Shown here piece by piece: positions 16,195-24,738 of a stretch of 64,000 bases of DNA (the first letter of the stretch is position 1; every line of letters begins with the position of its first letter). Under the pieces are notes generated by a model, which made no database searches, was not told the DNA's origin, and saw only the letters and a list, made by a program, of their open reading frames with translations. Origin of the DNA: Leptolinea sp964446955 (lineage in GTDB: Bacteria; Chloroflexota; Anaerolineae; Anaerolineales; Anaerolineaceae); the NCBI GenBank assembly GCA_964446955.1, contig CAYUQJ010000003.1:62001-126000 (forward strand), given 5' to 3'. The translations under genes were made by a program, and so were the position numbers.

Positions 16195-17829
16195 TTATTC
16201 CTTTGTGGTTCCGTTGATCCGAACCCCAGCCCGGTCACTGGCCGCTTTCATGAACGCGAAGAAAAGCGGATGTGGACGATTGGGACGGCTGAGAAATTCG
16301 GGGTGGAACTGGGTTCCAACCATAAACGGATGATCCACAATCTCTGAAATTTCCACCAGACGGCCGTCTGGTGACAGGCCGGCAAGCCGCATACCGGCTG
16401 CTTCCATGGCTTCACGGTACTGATTGTTAAATTCAAACCGGTGGCGATGACGTTCATCAACCTGATCAACACCATAGGCATCCCGGGCAATCGATCCCTC
16501 CTTCAAAACGCATGGGTACAAACCCAGTCGCATGGTGCCGCCTTTGTCCGTGATGGATGTCTGTTCCGGCATGAGGTCTATCACTGGATCGGGTGTGGAG
16601 CGGTCAAATTCTGTAGAGTTGGCTTCCTCTTTGTGAAGAACATTGCGGGCCATTTCCACCACCATTACCTGCATACCCAGACAAAGACCAAGATATGGAA
16701 CTTTATTTTCCCGGGCGTACTGCGCGGTCAAAATCTTGCCTTCGATACCCCGGCTCCCGAATCCGCCGGGGACGACTATTCCATCAACCTCTCGCAATGC
16801 TTCCCAACCACGGCCTTTTTCGAGTTCGGCAGAATGGATCCAGCTTAACTCAACTTCAACACCAAGATGGAGACCTGCATGTTTAATGGATTCGCGGACG
16901 GATAGATAGGCGTCATGTAATTCAACATATTTCCCGACAAGCGCGATCTTGACAGTTGGTTTTTCGCGGTTGACCTGGCTTACCAGATGTTCCCACTCTT
17001 TCCAATCTGGCTTTTCACGGGCTTCCAGTCCCATGCGCTGCAGGATATACTCGCCAACATTGGCTTTTTCCAATAGCAGCGGAATTTCATACAAAACCGG
17101 TGTGGTCACCATGGGGAAGACGGCTTTTTTCTCAACGTCGCAGAACAGGGCGATCTTTTCGATAAGGTCATCTTCAACGGGGTAATCCGAACGGGCTACG
17201 ATGACATCAGGTGAGATGCCCAGTGCGCGTAATTCACGTACGGAGTGTTGAGTGGGTTTGGTCTTTAATTCGCCGGTCGCACCGATGTATGTCAGCCATG
17301 TAACGTGGATATACATGGTGTTTTCACGCCCAAAATCGCTGCGCAACTGGCGGATGGCTTCGAGAAATGGCTGGCTTTCGATATCGCCGACAGTACCGCC
17401 GACTTCCACCAGAACGATCTCGGCGCCGGTGGTTTTGGCTACCAGGCTTATCCGGCGTTTGATCTCATTTGTGATGTGCGGGATAACCTGGATGGTGCCT
17501 CCCAGGTAATCCCCGCGTCGTTCATTACTGATCACTTCAGCGTAAACCTGACCTGTGGTTATGTTACAAACCCGGTTAAGGCGGATGTCAATAAATCGTT
17601 CGTAATGTCCCAAATCAAGATCGGTTTCGGCTCCATCATCAAGAACAAAGACCTCACCATGCTGATACGGACTCATGGTTCCGGGATCTACATTGATGTA
17701 TGGATCCAACTTTTGCACAGCAACCTTGAAGCCACGTTCTTTTAAAAGCCGGCCAATGGCTGCAGCGGTCACACCCTTACCAACTGAGCTGACAACACCG
17801 CCTGTAAAAAAGATATATTTGGTTGCCAT
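16195..17829 (-). CDS. pyrG: CTP synthase
   Basis: Aminates UTP to CTP using glutamine. 544 residues. The N-terminal synthetase domain begins KYIFFTGGVVSSVGKG (P-loop), with LDPYINVDPGTMSPYQHGEV and DLDLGHYERF. The C-terminal class-I glutaminase has VPGGFGSRG, nucleophile Cys in YLGLCLGMQ and the His/Glu pair in GTQFHPEF. Full length with no anomaly. It shares a bidirectional terminator with rnpB, while the S1-domain gene upstream has its own terminator, so pyrG is probably transcribed alone. Confidence 0.99.
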   Translation of the reverse strand: MATKYIFFTGGVVSSVGKGVTAAAIGRLLKERGFKVAVQKLDPYINVDPGTMSPYQHGEVFVLDDGAETDLDLGHYERFIDIRLNRVCNITTGQVYAEVISNERRGDYLGGTIQVIPHITNEIKRRISLVAKTTGAEIVLVEVGGTVGDIESQPFLEAIRQLRSDFGRENTMYIHVTWLTYIGATGELKTKPTQHSVRELRALGISPDVIVARSDYPVEDDLIEKIALFCDVEKKAVFPMVTTPVLYEIPLLLEKANVGEYILQRMGLEAREKPDWKEWEHLVSQVNREKPTVKIALVGKYVELHDAYLSVRESIKHAGLHLGVEVELSWIHSAELEKGRGWEALREVDGIVVPGGFGSRGIEGKILTAQYARENKVPYLGLCLGMQVMVVEMARNVLHKEEANSTEFDRSTPDPVIDLMPEQTSITDKGGTMRLGLYPCVLKEGSIARDAYGVDQVDERHRHRFEFNNQYREAMEAAGMRLAGLSPDGRLVEISEIVDHPFMVGTQFHPEFLSRPNRPHPLFFAFMKAASDRAGVRINGTTKE

Positions 17830-17868
17830 AAAGAGATGGATCCTTTCTAGAATGGGGTCATTAAATTA

Positions 17869-17912
17869 AAAGAGAAGTGGGGAGGGCCGTTGAATGGGCG
17901 CCTCCCCACTTT
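17869..17912 (-). terminator. Terminator after the S1-domain gene
   Basis: On the minus strand AGTGGGGAGG (17910-17901) pairs with CCTCCCCACT (17885-17876), followed by TCTCTTTTAATTT. It separates the S1-domain gene from pyrG. Confidence 0.8.
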
Positions 17913-17965
17913 TGGATTGCGTCTTGAGCGTAATGTACGATCGGTTTCTTTCGTTCGCCCATGAC

Positions 17966-18784
17966 CTATGAGGTCTTGATTTTATTGGTAAGGGTGCGGG
18001 AGAAAATTTCGTCCCGTTCTTCCGCTTCAGCTCGTTTGTGTTTTTCCTGGGCGATGGCGCGTTTTGATTTGGCTTTGCCCATTGCGTCACGGTAGGCAAT
18101 TTCCATGGCCGTAAGTTCAGGTTCTGCCGGTGTTTCGGAAACAAGGTAGGCACTATAATCTTCCGTCGCATTCTCGCGGCGGCGACCGCCTTTTCGTTCT
18201 CCACGCGGAGAACTACTGCCGGTTTTGGCTTTTGGAGCCGGTTCTTCCGATTTTTCCGGTTCGGGTAGCAGTGATTTCATACTGAGCTTGATCTGCTTCT
18301 TCTTGCGGTCCACATCCAGGATCATAGCCTGAATTTCATCACCTTCTTTGACCACATCTTCGGCAGCTTTGACAAAACCATGAGCCATTTCGCTGATGTG
18401 AACAAGTCCAGGTCGTTCGGCGCCAATTTCCACGAAAACGCCAAATTTTTCGATGCGGACGACTTTACCGGAAACGACCATGTCTTTTTTCAAGTCGCGC
18501 CAGTCAAAGTCCATGGGTTTTGCCATGGTCAATTCAATACGACCTTCCTTGACCCGTTTCACCCATACTTCGATTTCCTGCCCTACAGTCAATAATTCTT
18601 CAACGCCTTTGGGAGTTCCATCAGCGGTAGGTGGAATCTGGGAGACGTGGAGATAAGCGGGAGACTTTTCTCCAATGTCGACCAGAGCACCGGCCAGACT
18701 GGTCTTAACTACTTTTCCAGTGAAATGAGTCTTGGGTTTCAATTCGCTGGTTGTGGCTTCCGATTGCGCATCGATCGTTTCCAT
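17966..18784 (-). CDS. S1 RNA-binding domain protein (two S1 repeats)
   Basis: 272 residues, much shorter than full ribosomal protein S1. Two S1 motifs are visible: about 19-89 (THFTGKVVKTSLAGALVDIG, SPAYLHVSQI) and 101-171 (MVVSGKVVRIEKFGVFVEIG, RPGLVHISEM, QIKLSMKSLL). A charged tail rich in Lys, Arg, Glu and Pro follows. A role in mRNA binding or translation is likely. ATG 18784 is chosen because GGAG lies nine bases upstream; the earlier in-frame ATG 18799 overlaps this site. A TATAAT on the same strand about 40 bases upstream is a plausible -10. Confidence 0.88.
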   Translation of the reverse strand: METIDAQSEATTSELKPKTHFTGKVVKTSLAGALVDIGEKSPAYLHVSQIPPTADGTPKGVEELLTVGQEIEVWVKRVKEGRIELTMAKPMDFDWRDLKKDMVVSGKVVRIEKFGVFVEIGAERPGLVHISEMAHGFVKAAEDVVKEGDEIQAMILDVDRKKKQIKLSMKSLLPEPEKSEEPAPKAKTGSSSPRGERKGGRRRENATEDYSAYLVSETPAEPELTAMEIAYRDAMGKAKSKRAIAQEKHKRAEAEERDEIFSRTLTNKIKTS

Positions 18785-18850
18785 CGCGCCTATCTCCATA
18801 TAATTGCTAAATTTAATGACGCCAGATTATACCCCGAGCCGGGGAAACCG

Positions 18851-19867
18851 TCAAACGGTCTCGGCGGTTCCGTTAAAATTCGTATGAATAATACGAAAAT
18901 TGACCGCTCCAATCAATAATGGTATCCAAAAAGTTATTCCACGGAACGCGAGTGTGATAACTGTTGCTGATTCCAGGGATAATCCCAGCGATCGCAGTGA
19001 CAAAGCCATGGCGCTTTCCATGACTCCCACGCCGGATGGTGTGGGTGAGACGATCAGAAAAAGGTAACCGATACTGAACCCCGCGATCAAAACATCCGGC
19101 TTGAGATTGGAGTTAAATGCCATGGAGACCAGCCAAAGAATGAGGATTAGCAGCGCTTTATTTATGAGAGCAAGACCCAGCGGTTTGAGCAGCTCGTACG
19201 GATGATTTTTCAGGTCCGTCACTCCTTCTGCCAGTTCACGGGAGAAGGAGAGTGCTCTCTCCTCACGCAGCCAGTCCTGCCGGATGACTGGGCGGACGAG
19301 AAAATTGATCAGACGAGAGCTGCCTGTCAGAAAACGACCAAGATAAGTTTCGCTGACCATAGCCAGATACAGGATGATCGCCAATGCCACTGCTGCCAGA
19401 AGCAGAATTATGGAAGCGGTGATTTCCGCGGGGTGGATGGAATACCCGGATGCCAGTATTCCAAGACCCAGGATCAGAACAAATAGAAACCCGACGTATT
19501 CGAAAAATGTGGAGAGGGTGTAAATGACGGTTACACGCGCGGTGGATTTTTGGTTCCGATATGCATCTGTAATAAATACCGCGGCTGCACTCACGCCGCC
19601 GGTCGGAGCGATAACGTTGGCAAACTGCGAGGCGGACGCCAGTCTCCACAACCGTCTGGTGGAATCAGGAATACCGGCGATGCGGTAAAGTGAGGAAAAC
19701 GTGCTTCCTACAATTCCAAGCCAGGCCATTTCCAGAACCAGGGCGGCAGACAAAAAGTACCAGTTGCCTGTCATCATCACGGCGCCTACCTTCCCCAATT
19801 CCGCCAGGCTGCTAAACGCAAAAGCGATTACCAGGAAAAGGATGACCGCGAAGAGCAGTTTCTTCAT
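18851..19867 (-). CDS. LPG-synthase transmembrane-domain (UPF0104/AglD-like) protein
   Basis: About 338 residues with some eight hydrophobic helices. The region ASASQFANVIAPTGGVSAAAVF and the end GFSIGYLFLIVSPTPSGVGVMESAM match the flippase-like domain also found in lysylphosphatidylglycerol synthase MprF. The soluble aminoacyl-transferase half of MprF is absent, so a stand-alone lipid or lipid-linked-glycan role is possible. I place the start at ATG 19867: TATAAT (19879-19874) ends six bases before it, so an upstream in-frame ATG at 19882 would sit inside the promoter. Confidence 0.85.
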   Translation of the reverse strand: MKKLLFAVILFLVIAFAFSSLAELGKVGAVMMTGNWYFLSAALVLEMAWLGIVGSTFSSLYRIAGIPDSTRRLWRLASASQFANVIAPTGGVSAAAVFITDAYRNQKSTARVTVIYTLSTFFEYVGFLFVLILGLGILASGYSIHPAEITASIILLLAAVALAIILYLAMVSETYLGRFLTGSSRLINFLVRPVIRQDWLREERALSFSRELAEGVTDLKNHPYELLKPLGLALINKALLILILWLVSMAFNSNLKPDVLIAGFSIGYLFLIVSPTPSGVGVMESAMALSLRSLGLSLESATVITLAFRGITFWIPLLIGAVNFRIIHTNFNGTAETV

Positions 19868-19873
19868 TTGTTC

Positions 19874-19879
19874 ATTATA
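19874..19879 (-). promoter_or_regulatory. -10 box giving a leaderless transcript (LPG-synthase-like gene)
   Basis: TATAAT on the minus strand followed by six bases and ATG 19867. A start site at the usual seventh base would coincide with the A of the ATG. The box sits between that ATG and the ctpA terminator. Confidence 0.6.
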
Positions 19880-19906
19880 CATAGTGTATTTTTTTCAGCC
19901 TGCCAT

Positions 19907-19936
19907 AAAAAAAGCCCGCCATCATGTCGGCGGGCT
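19907..19936 (-). terminator. ctpA-operon terminator
   Basis: On the minus strand AGCCCGCC (19936-19929), an eight-base loop, GGCGGGCT (19920-19913) and then a run of T to 19907. Strong and correctly placed 21 bases after the ctpA stop. Confidence 0.9.
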
Positions 19937-19957
19937 GATAGTATGAGATGCAATTAA

Positions 19958-21193
19958 TTATTGCCCTGTTGAGAGCAATTCGATCGCTTTTTTCAATTGA
20001 ACATCATTCAGGGCTTCAATATCCTCGTCCGTGAAGGTAACAGTGTAGTCTGGTGTGAGACCTATCTCATTGATCTGGCGTTTTTCCGGGGTCAACCAAC
20101 GCGCAATGGTGATGCGTACGGCACCCTGTTCGTTTTTCAATGCCACCCAGTTCTGCACGGAACCCTTGCCGTATGATTTCTCTCCCACCAGTTTTGCCCG
20201 ATCGGTATCTTGAAGAGCCCCGGCCAAAATCTCGGACGCGCTGGCTGAACCGCCGTTTATGAGCACGACCATGGGAATTTCCCTCGCTATCCCGCCTGGT
20301 TGGGTATTGAAGGTTTTTAATTCGCCGTTGCCATACTCTTCATACATAACCACATCGGTCTTTAAGAATTGTGAAGTAACTTCAATGGCTGTATTCAGGA
20401 ATCCACCACCATTGTTGCGTAGATCCAGTATCAACCCCTTTGGATCTTCTTTTTCCAGTTCCCTGATAGCCTTTTTTAATTCTTCCGTTGTTTTTTCTCC
20501 GAAGGTCAAAAGCTGGATGTAGGCGATACCGCCATCAAGCATTTCACTTTCAACACTATTCATCACGATCTTCTGACGTTTGAGAGTAACCACAATGGGT
20601 TCATCCTTGTCCTTGCGCTTTAATTTCAAGGTAACTTCGGTTCCAGCCGGTCCGCGGATCTTTTTTAAGACCAGGTTTCCATCGATGCCGGTCATATCCT
20701 TCCCGTCCACTTCCATTACCATATCGCCTGAGGCCAATCCCGCAAGCTCGGCCGGTGAACCGGGGAAGAAACTGATAAAGGTCACATAATCACCGGTAAT
20801 GTCAACAACGGCGCCAATGCCTTCGTATTCCCCTTCCAGTGGATCTGCCATTTGTTGATACTCATCCGGATCCATATAGGATGTGTGCGGATCTTCCAGT
20901 GAATCCATCATTCCACGGATGGCACCCTGCATCAATTTCTCATTATCAACCGGTTGTTCCACGAACTCTGCATGTACCAGGTCCCAGGCTTGCCAGAAAG
21001 GAACGAAAAGCGTTTCGCGTGTGGCAGTCTGTGATTCTGCGTTTCCATCTTCAGGGATTGGCAAGGCTAAGAGGTTCAGTCCCTGGCGAAAATCAGATGG
21101 CAGGTATAAACCTGTTATCACACCGCCGGCGAAAACTGCCAGTATCATCATGGTGGCTAACATGGCTGTTATTACAATTTGAATAGGTTTCAT
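19958..21193 (-). CDS. ctpA: S41 carboxyl-terminal processing peptidase (CtpA-like)
   Basis: 411 residues. An N-terminal membrane anchor (about 7-30), a PDZ domain (about 118-205, with GIGAVVDITGDYVTFISFFP) and the peptidase core with the Ser-Lys dyad Ser318 (NGGSASASEI) and Lys343 (SYGKGSVQ), 25 residues apart as in Prc-type proteases. LILDLRNNGGGFLNTA precedes the dyad. It degrades or matures extracytoplasmic proteins. ATG 21193 overlaps the stop of the small membrane-protein gene (ATGA), which itself overlaps a HAD phosphatase: a three-gene coupled operon ended by a strong terminator. Confidence 0.95.
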   Translation of the reverse strand: MKPIQIVITAMLATMMILAVFAGGVITGLYLPSDFRQGLNLLALPIPEDGNAESQTATRETLFVPFWQAWDLVHAEFVEQPVDNEKLMQGAIRGMMDSLEDPHTSYMDPDEYQQMADPLEGEYEGIGAVVDITGDYVTFISFFPGSPAELAGLASGDMVMEVDGKDMTGIDGNLVLKKIRGPAGTEVTLKLKRKDKDEPIVVTLKRQKIVMNSVESEMLDGGIAYIQLLTFGEKTTEELKKAIRELEKEDPKGLILDLRNNGGGFLNTAIEVTSQFLKTDVVMYEEYGNGELKTFNTQPGGIAREIPMVVLINGGSASASEILAGALQDTDRAKLVGEKSYGKGSVQNWVALKNEQGAVRITIARWLTPEKRQINEIGLTPDYTVTFTDEDIEALNDVQLKKAIELLSTGQ

Positions 21194-21480
21194 TCTTTAT
21201 TACCTTTGAAAGATTGATTGTCCAAATTCTGAACCTCAGCGTCGGAATGGTTCTTTGTTTCCGATCCCTGGTTGTTCTGCGTTAGTGATTTTACCCGTTC
21301 GTTCAGCTCCCGAAATTCCGCTTCTTCTTTTTCCCAGGGCTTTTGGAATGAAAATCCGGCCTTCCCTTGATTATTCATACGGGGCCGTTCCTTCTCATCG
21401 AGAAAGGATTTCCACAGAGTGATGTTGATGAGCAGGATTAGGCCGATTAATAAATAGGGAGCCAGTTCGACCAGTGTCAT
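21190..21480 (-). CDS. Small single-span membrane protein of unknown function
   Basis: 96 residues; I do not recognise a family. Residues about 5-24 (ELAPYLLIGLILLINITLW) form one transmembrane helix. The rest is charged and polar, with a probable coiled-coil stretch (KEEAEFRELNERVKSL) and an Asn/Gln-rich tail. Both ends overlap neighbours by ATGA (HAD hydrolase upstream, ctpA downstream), so it is a real, translationally coupled gene. Being fixed between them it could be an adaptor or regulator of CtpA, which is speculation. Confidence 0.75.
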   Translation of the reverse strand: MTLVELAPYLLIGLILLINITLWKSFLDEKERPRMNNQGKAGFSFQKPWEKEEAEFRELNERVKSLTQNNQGSETKNHSDAEVQNLDNQSFKGNKE

Positions 21481-22145
21481 TCCACTTCTCCCGAATTATG
21501 CCCATTCTGAGCGAGAACTGCCGGGAGATCGTGAATTCGCCGGATGCATTCGTCATAATCCCACGAAAACTGGTCGCTCCCAACCCGGATGGTACCCATA
21601 CCAAGCAAGCGCGCAGTCGCCAGGTTGGGTTGGGAATCATCCAACATGATGCTGCTTTTCGGTGAAACGCCGGCCATCGCGAGCGCCTTTTCAAATGCTT
21701 CCGGCATGGGTTTGCAATAGGGAGCGATATCGCGGATATCGATGATCTTTTCGAACAGATCTCTGATATTCAAGATCTCAAGGACCCGGTTGGCATGATT
21801 CCGGTCAGCGTTGGTGAAAACTATCTTTTGATGTGGAAAGGTCTCCAGTGTTTTTCGTATCTCCGGATCCGGTTTAAGCAGGTCCTTCATCGGAATATCA
21901 TGAACATATTCAAGATAATCCTCCGGATTTACATCGAAAAGAGTGATCAAACCACGTAGAGTTGTTCCGTACGTGCTGAACAGCCTGGTTCGCAGCCCCG
22001 GTATATCATTCCAATCCAGACCAACCCGTTCGTGCATATAGAGGCCAATTCGGTCTCGAATGGCTTCCCAAATGCCTGTGTTTGATTCATACAATGTTTC
22101 ATCGAGGTCAAAAATCAGTGTCGTGTAGGTCTCAGCTTTTATCAC
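21477..22145 (-). CDS. HAD hydrolase, pyrimidine 5'-nucleotidase-like
   Basis: 222 residues. HAD motif I LIFDLDETLYES has nucleophile Asp13 and Asp15. Motif II is KIVFTNADR, motif III lies in YCKPMPEAF, and motif IV is SSIMLDDSQPNLATAR. The alpha-helical cap and the NADR/KPxPEAF spacing match the SDT1/pyrimidine 5'-nucleotidase group, which dephosphorylates UMP/CMP or damaged nucleotides. The start is GTG 22145 with GGAAGGAT seven bases upstream. It is first in the operon with the small TM protein and ctpA. Confidence 0.88.
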   Translation of the reverse strand: MIKAETYTTLIFDLDETLYESNTGIWEAIRDRIGLYMHERVGLDWNDIPGLRTRLFSTYGTTLRGLITLFDVNPEDYLEYVHDIPMKDLLKPDPEIRKTLETFPHQKIVFTNADRNHANRVLEILNIRDLFEKIIDIRDIAPYCKPMPEAFEKALAMAGVSPKSSIMLDDSQPNLATARLLGMGTIRVGSDQFSWDYDECIRRIHDLPAVLAQNGHNSGEVE

Positions 22146-22196
22146 ATCGTATCCTTCCCGTCGATACAGGTGTGTTCGCTTTTGGCGGACAGGTTG

Positions 22197-22204
22197 ATTA
22201 TAAT
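22197..22204. promoter_or_regulatory. Palindromic ATTATAAT serving both HAD and mutL
   Basis: ATTATAAT reads TATAAT on both strands. On the plus strand it ends 18 bases before the mutL ATG; on the minus strand it lies about 50 bases before the HAD GTG. One DNA segment could therefore be the -10 of two divergent, mutually exclusive promoters. Confidence 0.45.
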
Positions 22205-22222
22205 CATCCCGGGCAGGGATGA

Positions 22223-23971
22223 ATGACTATACAAATATTACCCGATGAAGTGGCATCGCAAATAGCTGCCGGAGAAGTTGTAGAACGTCCGGCTTCTGTC
22301 GTCAAAGAGCTGGTGGAAAACGCGCTTGATGCTGGCGCGTCATCGATCAATATCAAAGTTGAGGGTGCCGGAAAGAAGCTAATTGAAGTGAGTGATGACG
22401 GCTGTGGTATCTCGATGGGTGAGATGCGGATCGCGCTGGCACGTCATGCCACCAGTAAACTTCGGACAGCGGATGAATTATTCTGGATCACATCTCTGGG
22501 TTTTCGAGGCGAAGCTCTGGCATCCATTGCTTCGGTTTCCCGGATGACGCTTTCTTCACGCACGAAAGATGAGAAGGCCGGAGCTCGCCTGGTGGTTGAA
22601 GGTGGGAAGGAACGCAGTTTTGATTCGGCCGGATTGATCATCGGAACAACGGTACGGGTGGAGGATCTATTCCTGACTGTGCCAGCTCGCCTGAAATTTT
22701 TGAAAACCGATTCCACTGAACGGACGCAGATAGACAACCTGGTCGCGCGGTATTCGCTGGCCTATCCGAGCGTACGCTTTCAGTTGGAGCAGGATGGTCG
22801 TCCTGTTCTAATCACGCCGGGGAATGGGGATAGGCGTGAAGTTCTGGCCAATCTCTATGGCGTGGATCTGGCACGACAGATGATTGAAGTTCTTCTGCGT
22901 GACGATGGCATTGAGCTGACCGGTTATATCAGCCCGATATCCATTACGCGTGGAACCCGTCGTGATATGACGTTTTTCGTGAACGGCCGCTGGGTGCAGG
23001 ATACCGCGTTGAGCAGTGCGCTGATGCAGGCATACCGGAATATGATCATGGTTGGGCGGTACCCGGCTGCCGCGTTGTTCCTGGTTCTTCAACCGGATAT
23101 GGTGGATGTGAATGTCCACCCGGCAAAAGCGGAGGTTCGTTTCCGCGAACAGGACAGGGTGTTCTCCGCTGTCCAACGCGGTGTGCGCCGGGCATTGATG
23201 GCTTCCTCGCCGGTGCCTGATCTACAACCGGCCCGATGGAATGTAACTTCCCCTCAACCGCCGCTTGTGTCACCGGATTGGCAAATGGCTGCCGGAGCGG
23301 ATGAACTTTCGATGGGTCAGAATGGTACAGGATTAACGCAAAGCTCAGGGACAATAGCCCCTCAGCCTTCTGTTTTGCCCTCAGGCATGCTTCCACTTTT
23401 GCGGTTGGTAGGTCAGATCGGGTCAACGTACCTGGTGGCGGAAGCTCCGGATGGCTTATATCTTATTGATCAACACGCGGCGCACGAGCGGATTTTATTT
23501 GAAAAAATGATGAGCCAGATGGAAGGTACCATACCATCACAGGCGCTTCTTCAACCCGAACTGGTTGAGGTACCACCACATTCCTCCAGGTCTCTGGCAG
23601 AACAGATTGAGATTCTGAAACCATTTGGATTTGACATCGAGCCATTCGGGACGAATGTTTTCCGGGTCAGGGCGTTGCCAGCCATTTTATCCGGGTTAAG
23701 TCCGTCAGCCGCTTTGCTAACTCTGGTTGAAGATTTTGAGGAAGATGAATCCCCCCTGCAGGGTCAACGTGAAGCCCGTCTAATTGCACGGATCTGCAAA
23801 CGTGCGGCCGTTAAAGGCGGTCAAACTCTATCAATAGAAGAACAGAAAGCGCTTTTGCTCGACCTTGAAAGTTGTCGATCGCCGCGCACATGTCCGCACG
23901 GCAGACCAACGATGATCCATCTCTCCATTGATTTGTTGGAACGCCAGTTTGGGCGGCGCGGAGCGCGTTAA
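22223..23971 (+). CDS. mutL: DNA mismatch repair endonuclease MutL
   Basis: 582 residues. The GHKL ATPase end is complete: ENALDAGASSI, VSDDGCGIS, ATSKLRTADEL and GFRGEALASI. The C-terminal dimer/endonuclease domain has the metal motif DQHAAHERILFE (DQHA-x2-E-x4-E) and the Cys-containing TCPHGRPT, so this is a nicking-type MutL as in bacteria without MutH. mutS is not adjacent. AGGGATGA precedes ATG 22223. It is convergent with the sirtuin gene, the two stop codons sharing the TTAA at 23968-23971. Confidence 0.98.
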   Translation: MTIQILPDEVASQIAAGEVVERPASVVKELVENALDAGASSINIKVEGAGKKLIEVSDDGCGISMGEMRIALARHATSKLRTADELFWITSLGFRGEALASIASVSRMTLSSRTKDEKAGARLVVEGGKERSFDSAGLIIGTTVRVEDLFLTVPARLKFLKTDSTERTQIDNLVARYSLAYPSVRFQLEQDGRPVLITPGNGDRREVLANLYGVDLARQMIEVLLRDDGIELTGYISPISITRGTRRDMTFFVNGRWVQDTALSSALMQAYRNMIMVGRYPAAALFLVLQPDMVDVNVHPAKAEVRFREQDRVFSAVQRGVRRALMASSPVPDLQPARWNVTSPQPPLVSPDWQMAAGADELSMGQNGTGLTQSSGTIAPQPSVLPSGMLPLLRLVGQIGSTYLVAEAPDGLYLIDQHAAHERILFEKMMSQMEGTIPSQALLQPELVEVPPHSSRSLAEQIEILKPFGFDIEPFGTNVFRVRALPAILSGLSPSAALLTLVEDFEEDESPLQGQREARLIARICKRAAVKGGQTLSIEEQKALLLDLESCRSPRTCPHGRPTMIHLSIDLLERQFGRRGAR

Positions 23972-24738
23972 TCGAGCGTCAGACGGAGTAGTTCCGGTAA
24001 TGCTTCGGCCACATCCAGATTAAGAATGACTTCCGCCATAGAATCAAGCGGTGTGTGCGAGAGGTTAACGATCACCAGCTTTGCCCCGCGATGAAAACCT
24101 TCCAGTGGCAGGGATGATGCCGGCATGACTTCCAAAGAGGTTCCGGCAATCAAAATCAGATCTGCCTGATGGCAGGCATTTTCCGCCTGTTCCCACGCAT
24201 CCTGTGGCAGCATCTCTTCATACAGAACGATATCGGGTTTTAACAGAGAACCACATTGCGGACAGACCGGAAAAATATGGCTCTTCAACCAGGAATCCCT
24301 GAATTTCTCCATAGGGTACCGCGAATGACATGCAAGACAGACGAGTGTATCGAGATTTCCGTGAAGTTCAATGACATCCGGCGAACCGGCTTTCTGTTGT
24401 AAACCATCGATGTTTTGTGTGATGATTGTGCGAATCAAACCTGTGGTTTGCATTCGCGCCAGAGCAGTGTGTCCCGGGTTGGGCTGTGCATTTAACGAAT
24501 CGCGTGCCAGCGGTTCGAGCCAGTTAAAAAACGCCTCCGGATGATTTCGGAAAGTGGTTAATGAAGCAACTTCCATGGGGTCGAATCGGTTCCAAAGTCC
24601 AGTCGAAACCGACCGGAAATCAGGAATACCGGATGGGACCGATATCCCCGCACCGGTGAATGCCACAGCGTTCCGACTATTCCGGATCAGTCTGGCAGCT
24701 AGCTCAAATTGACGGGTGTTGTGTGCCGGTAATGTCAC
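23968..24738 (-). CDS. cobB: NAD-dependent protein deacylase (sirtuin)
   Basis: 256 residues. NAD-binding AFTGAGISVPSGIPDFRS (about 26-43), TQNIDGLQQKAG with the catalytic-loop His in ELHGNLD, and two zinc CxxC pairs (CLACH and CPQCG) followed by KPDIVLYEEMLPQ and IAGTSLEVMPAS. It removes acyl groups from Lys side chains and consumes NAD. Its start GTG 24738 overlaps the stop of the REC-CpaE gene (GTGA), so the two proteins are translationally coupled, which is unusual for a sirtuin. Confidence 0.95.
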   Translation of the reverse strand: MTLPAHNTRQFELAARLIRNSRNAVAFTGAGISVPSGIPDFRSVSTGLWNRFDPMEVASLTTFRNHPEAFFNWLEPLARDSLNAQPNPGHTALARMQTTGLIRTIITQNIDGLQQKAGSPDVIELHGNLDTLVCLACHSRYPMEKFRDSWLKSHIFPVCPQCGSLLKPDIVLYEEMLPQDAWEQAENACHQADLILIAGTSLEVMPASSLPLEGFHRGAKLVIVNLSHTPLDSMAEVILNLDVAEALPELLRLTLD

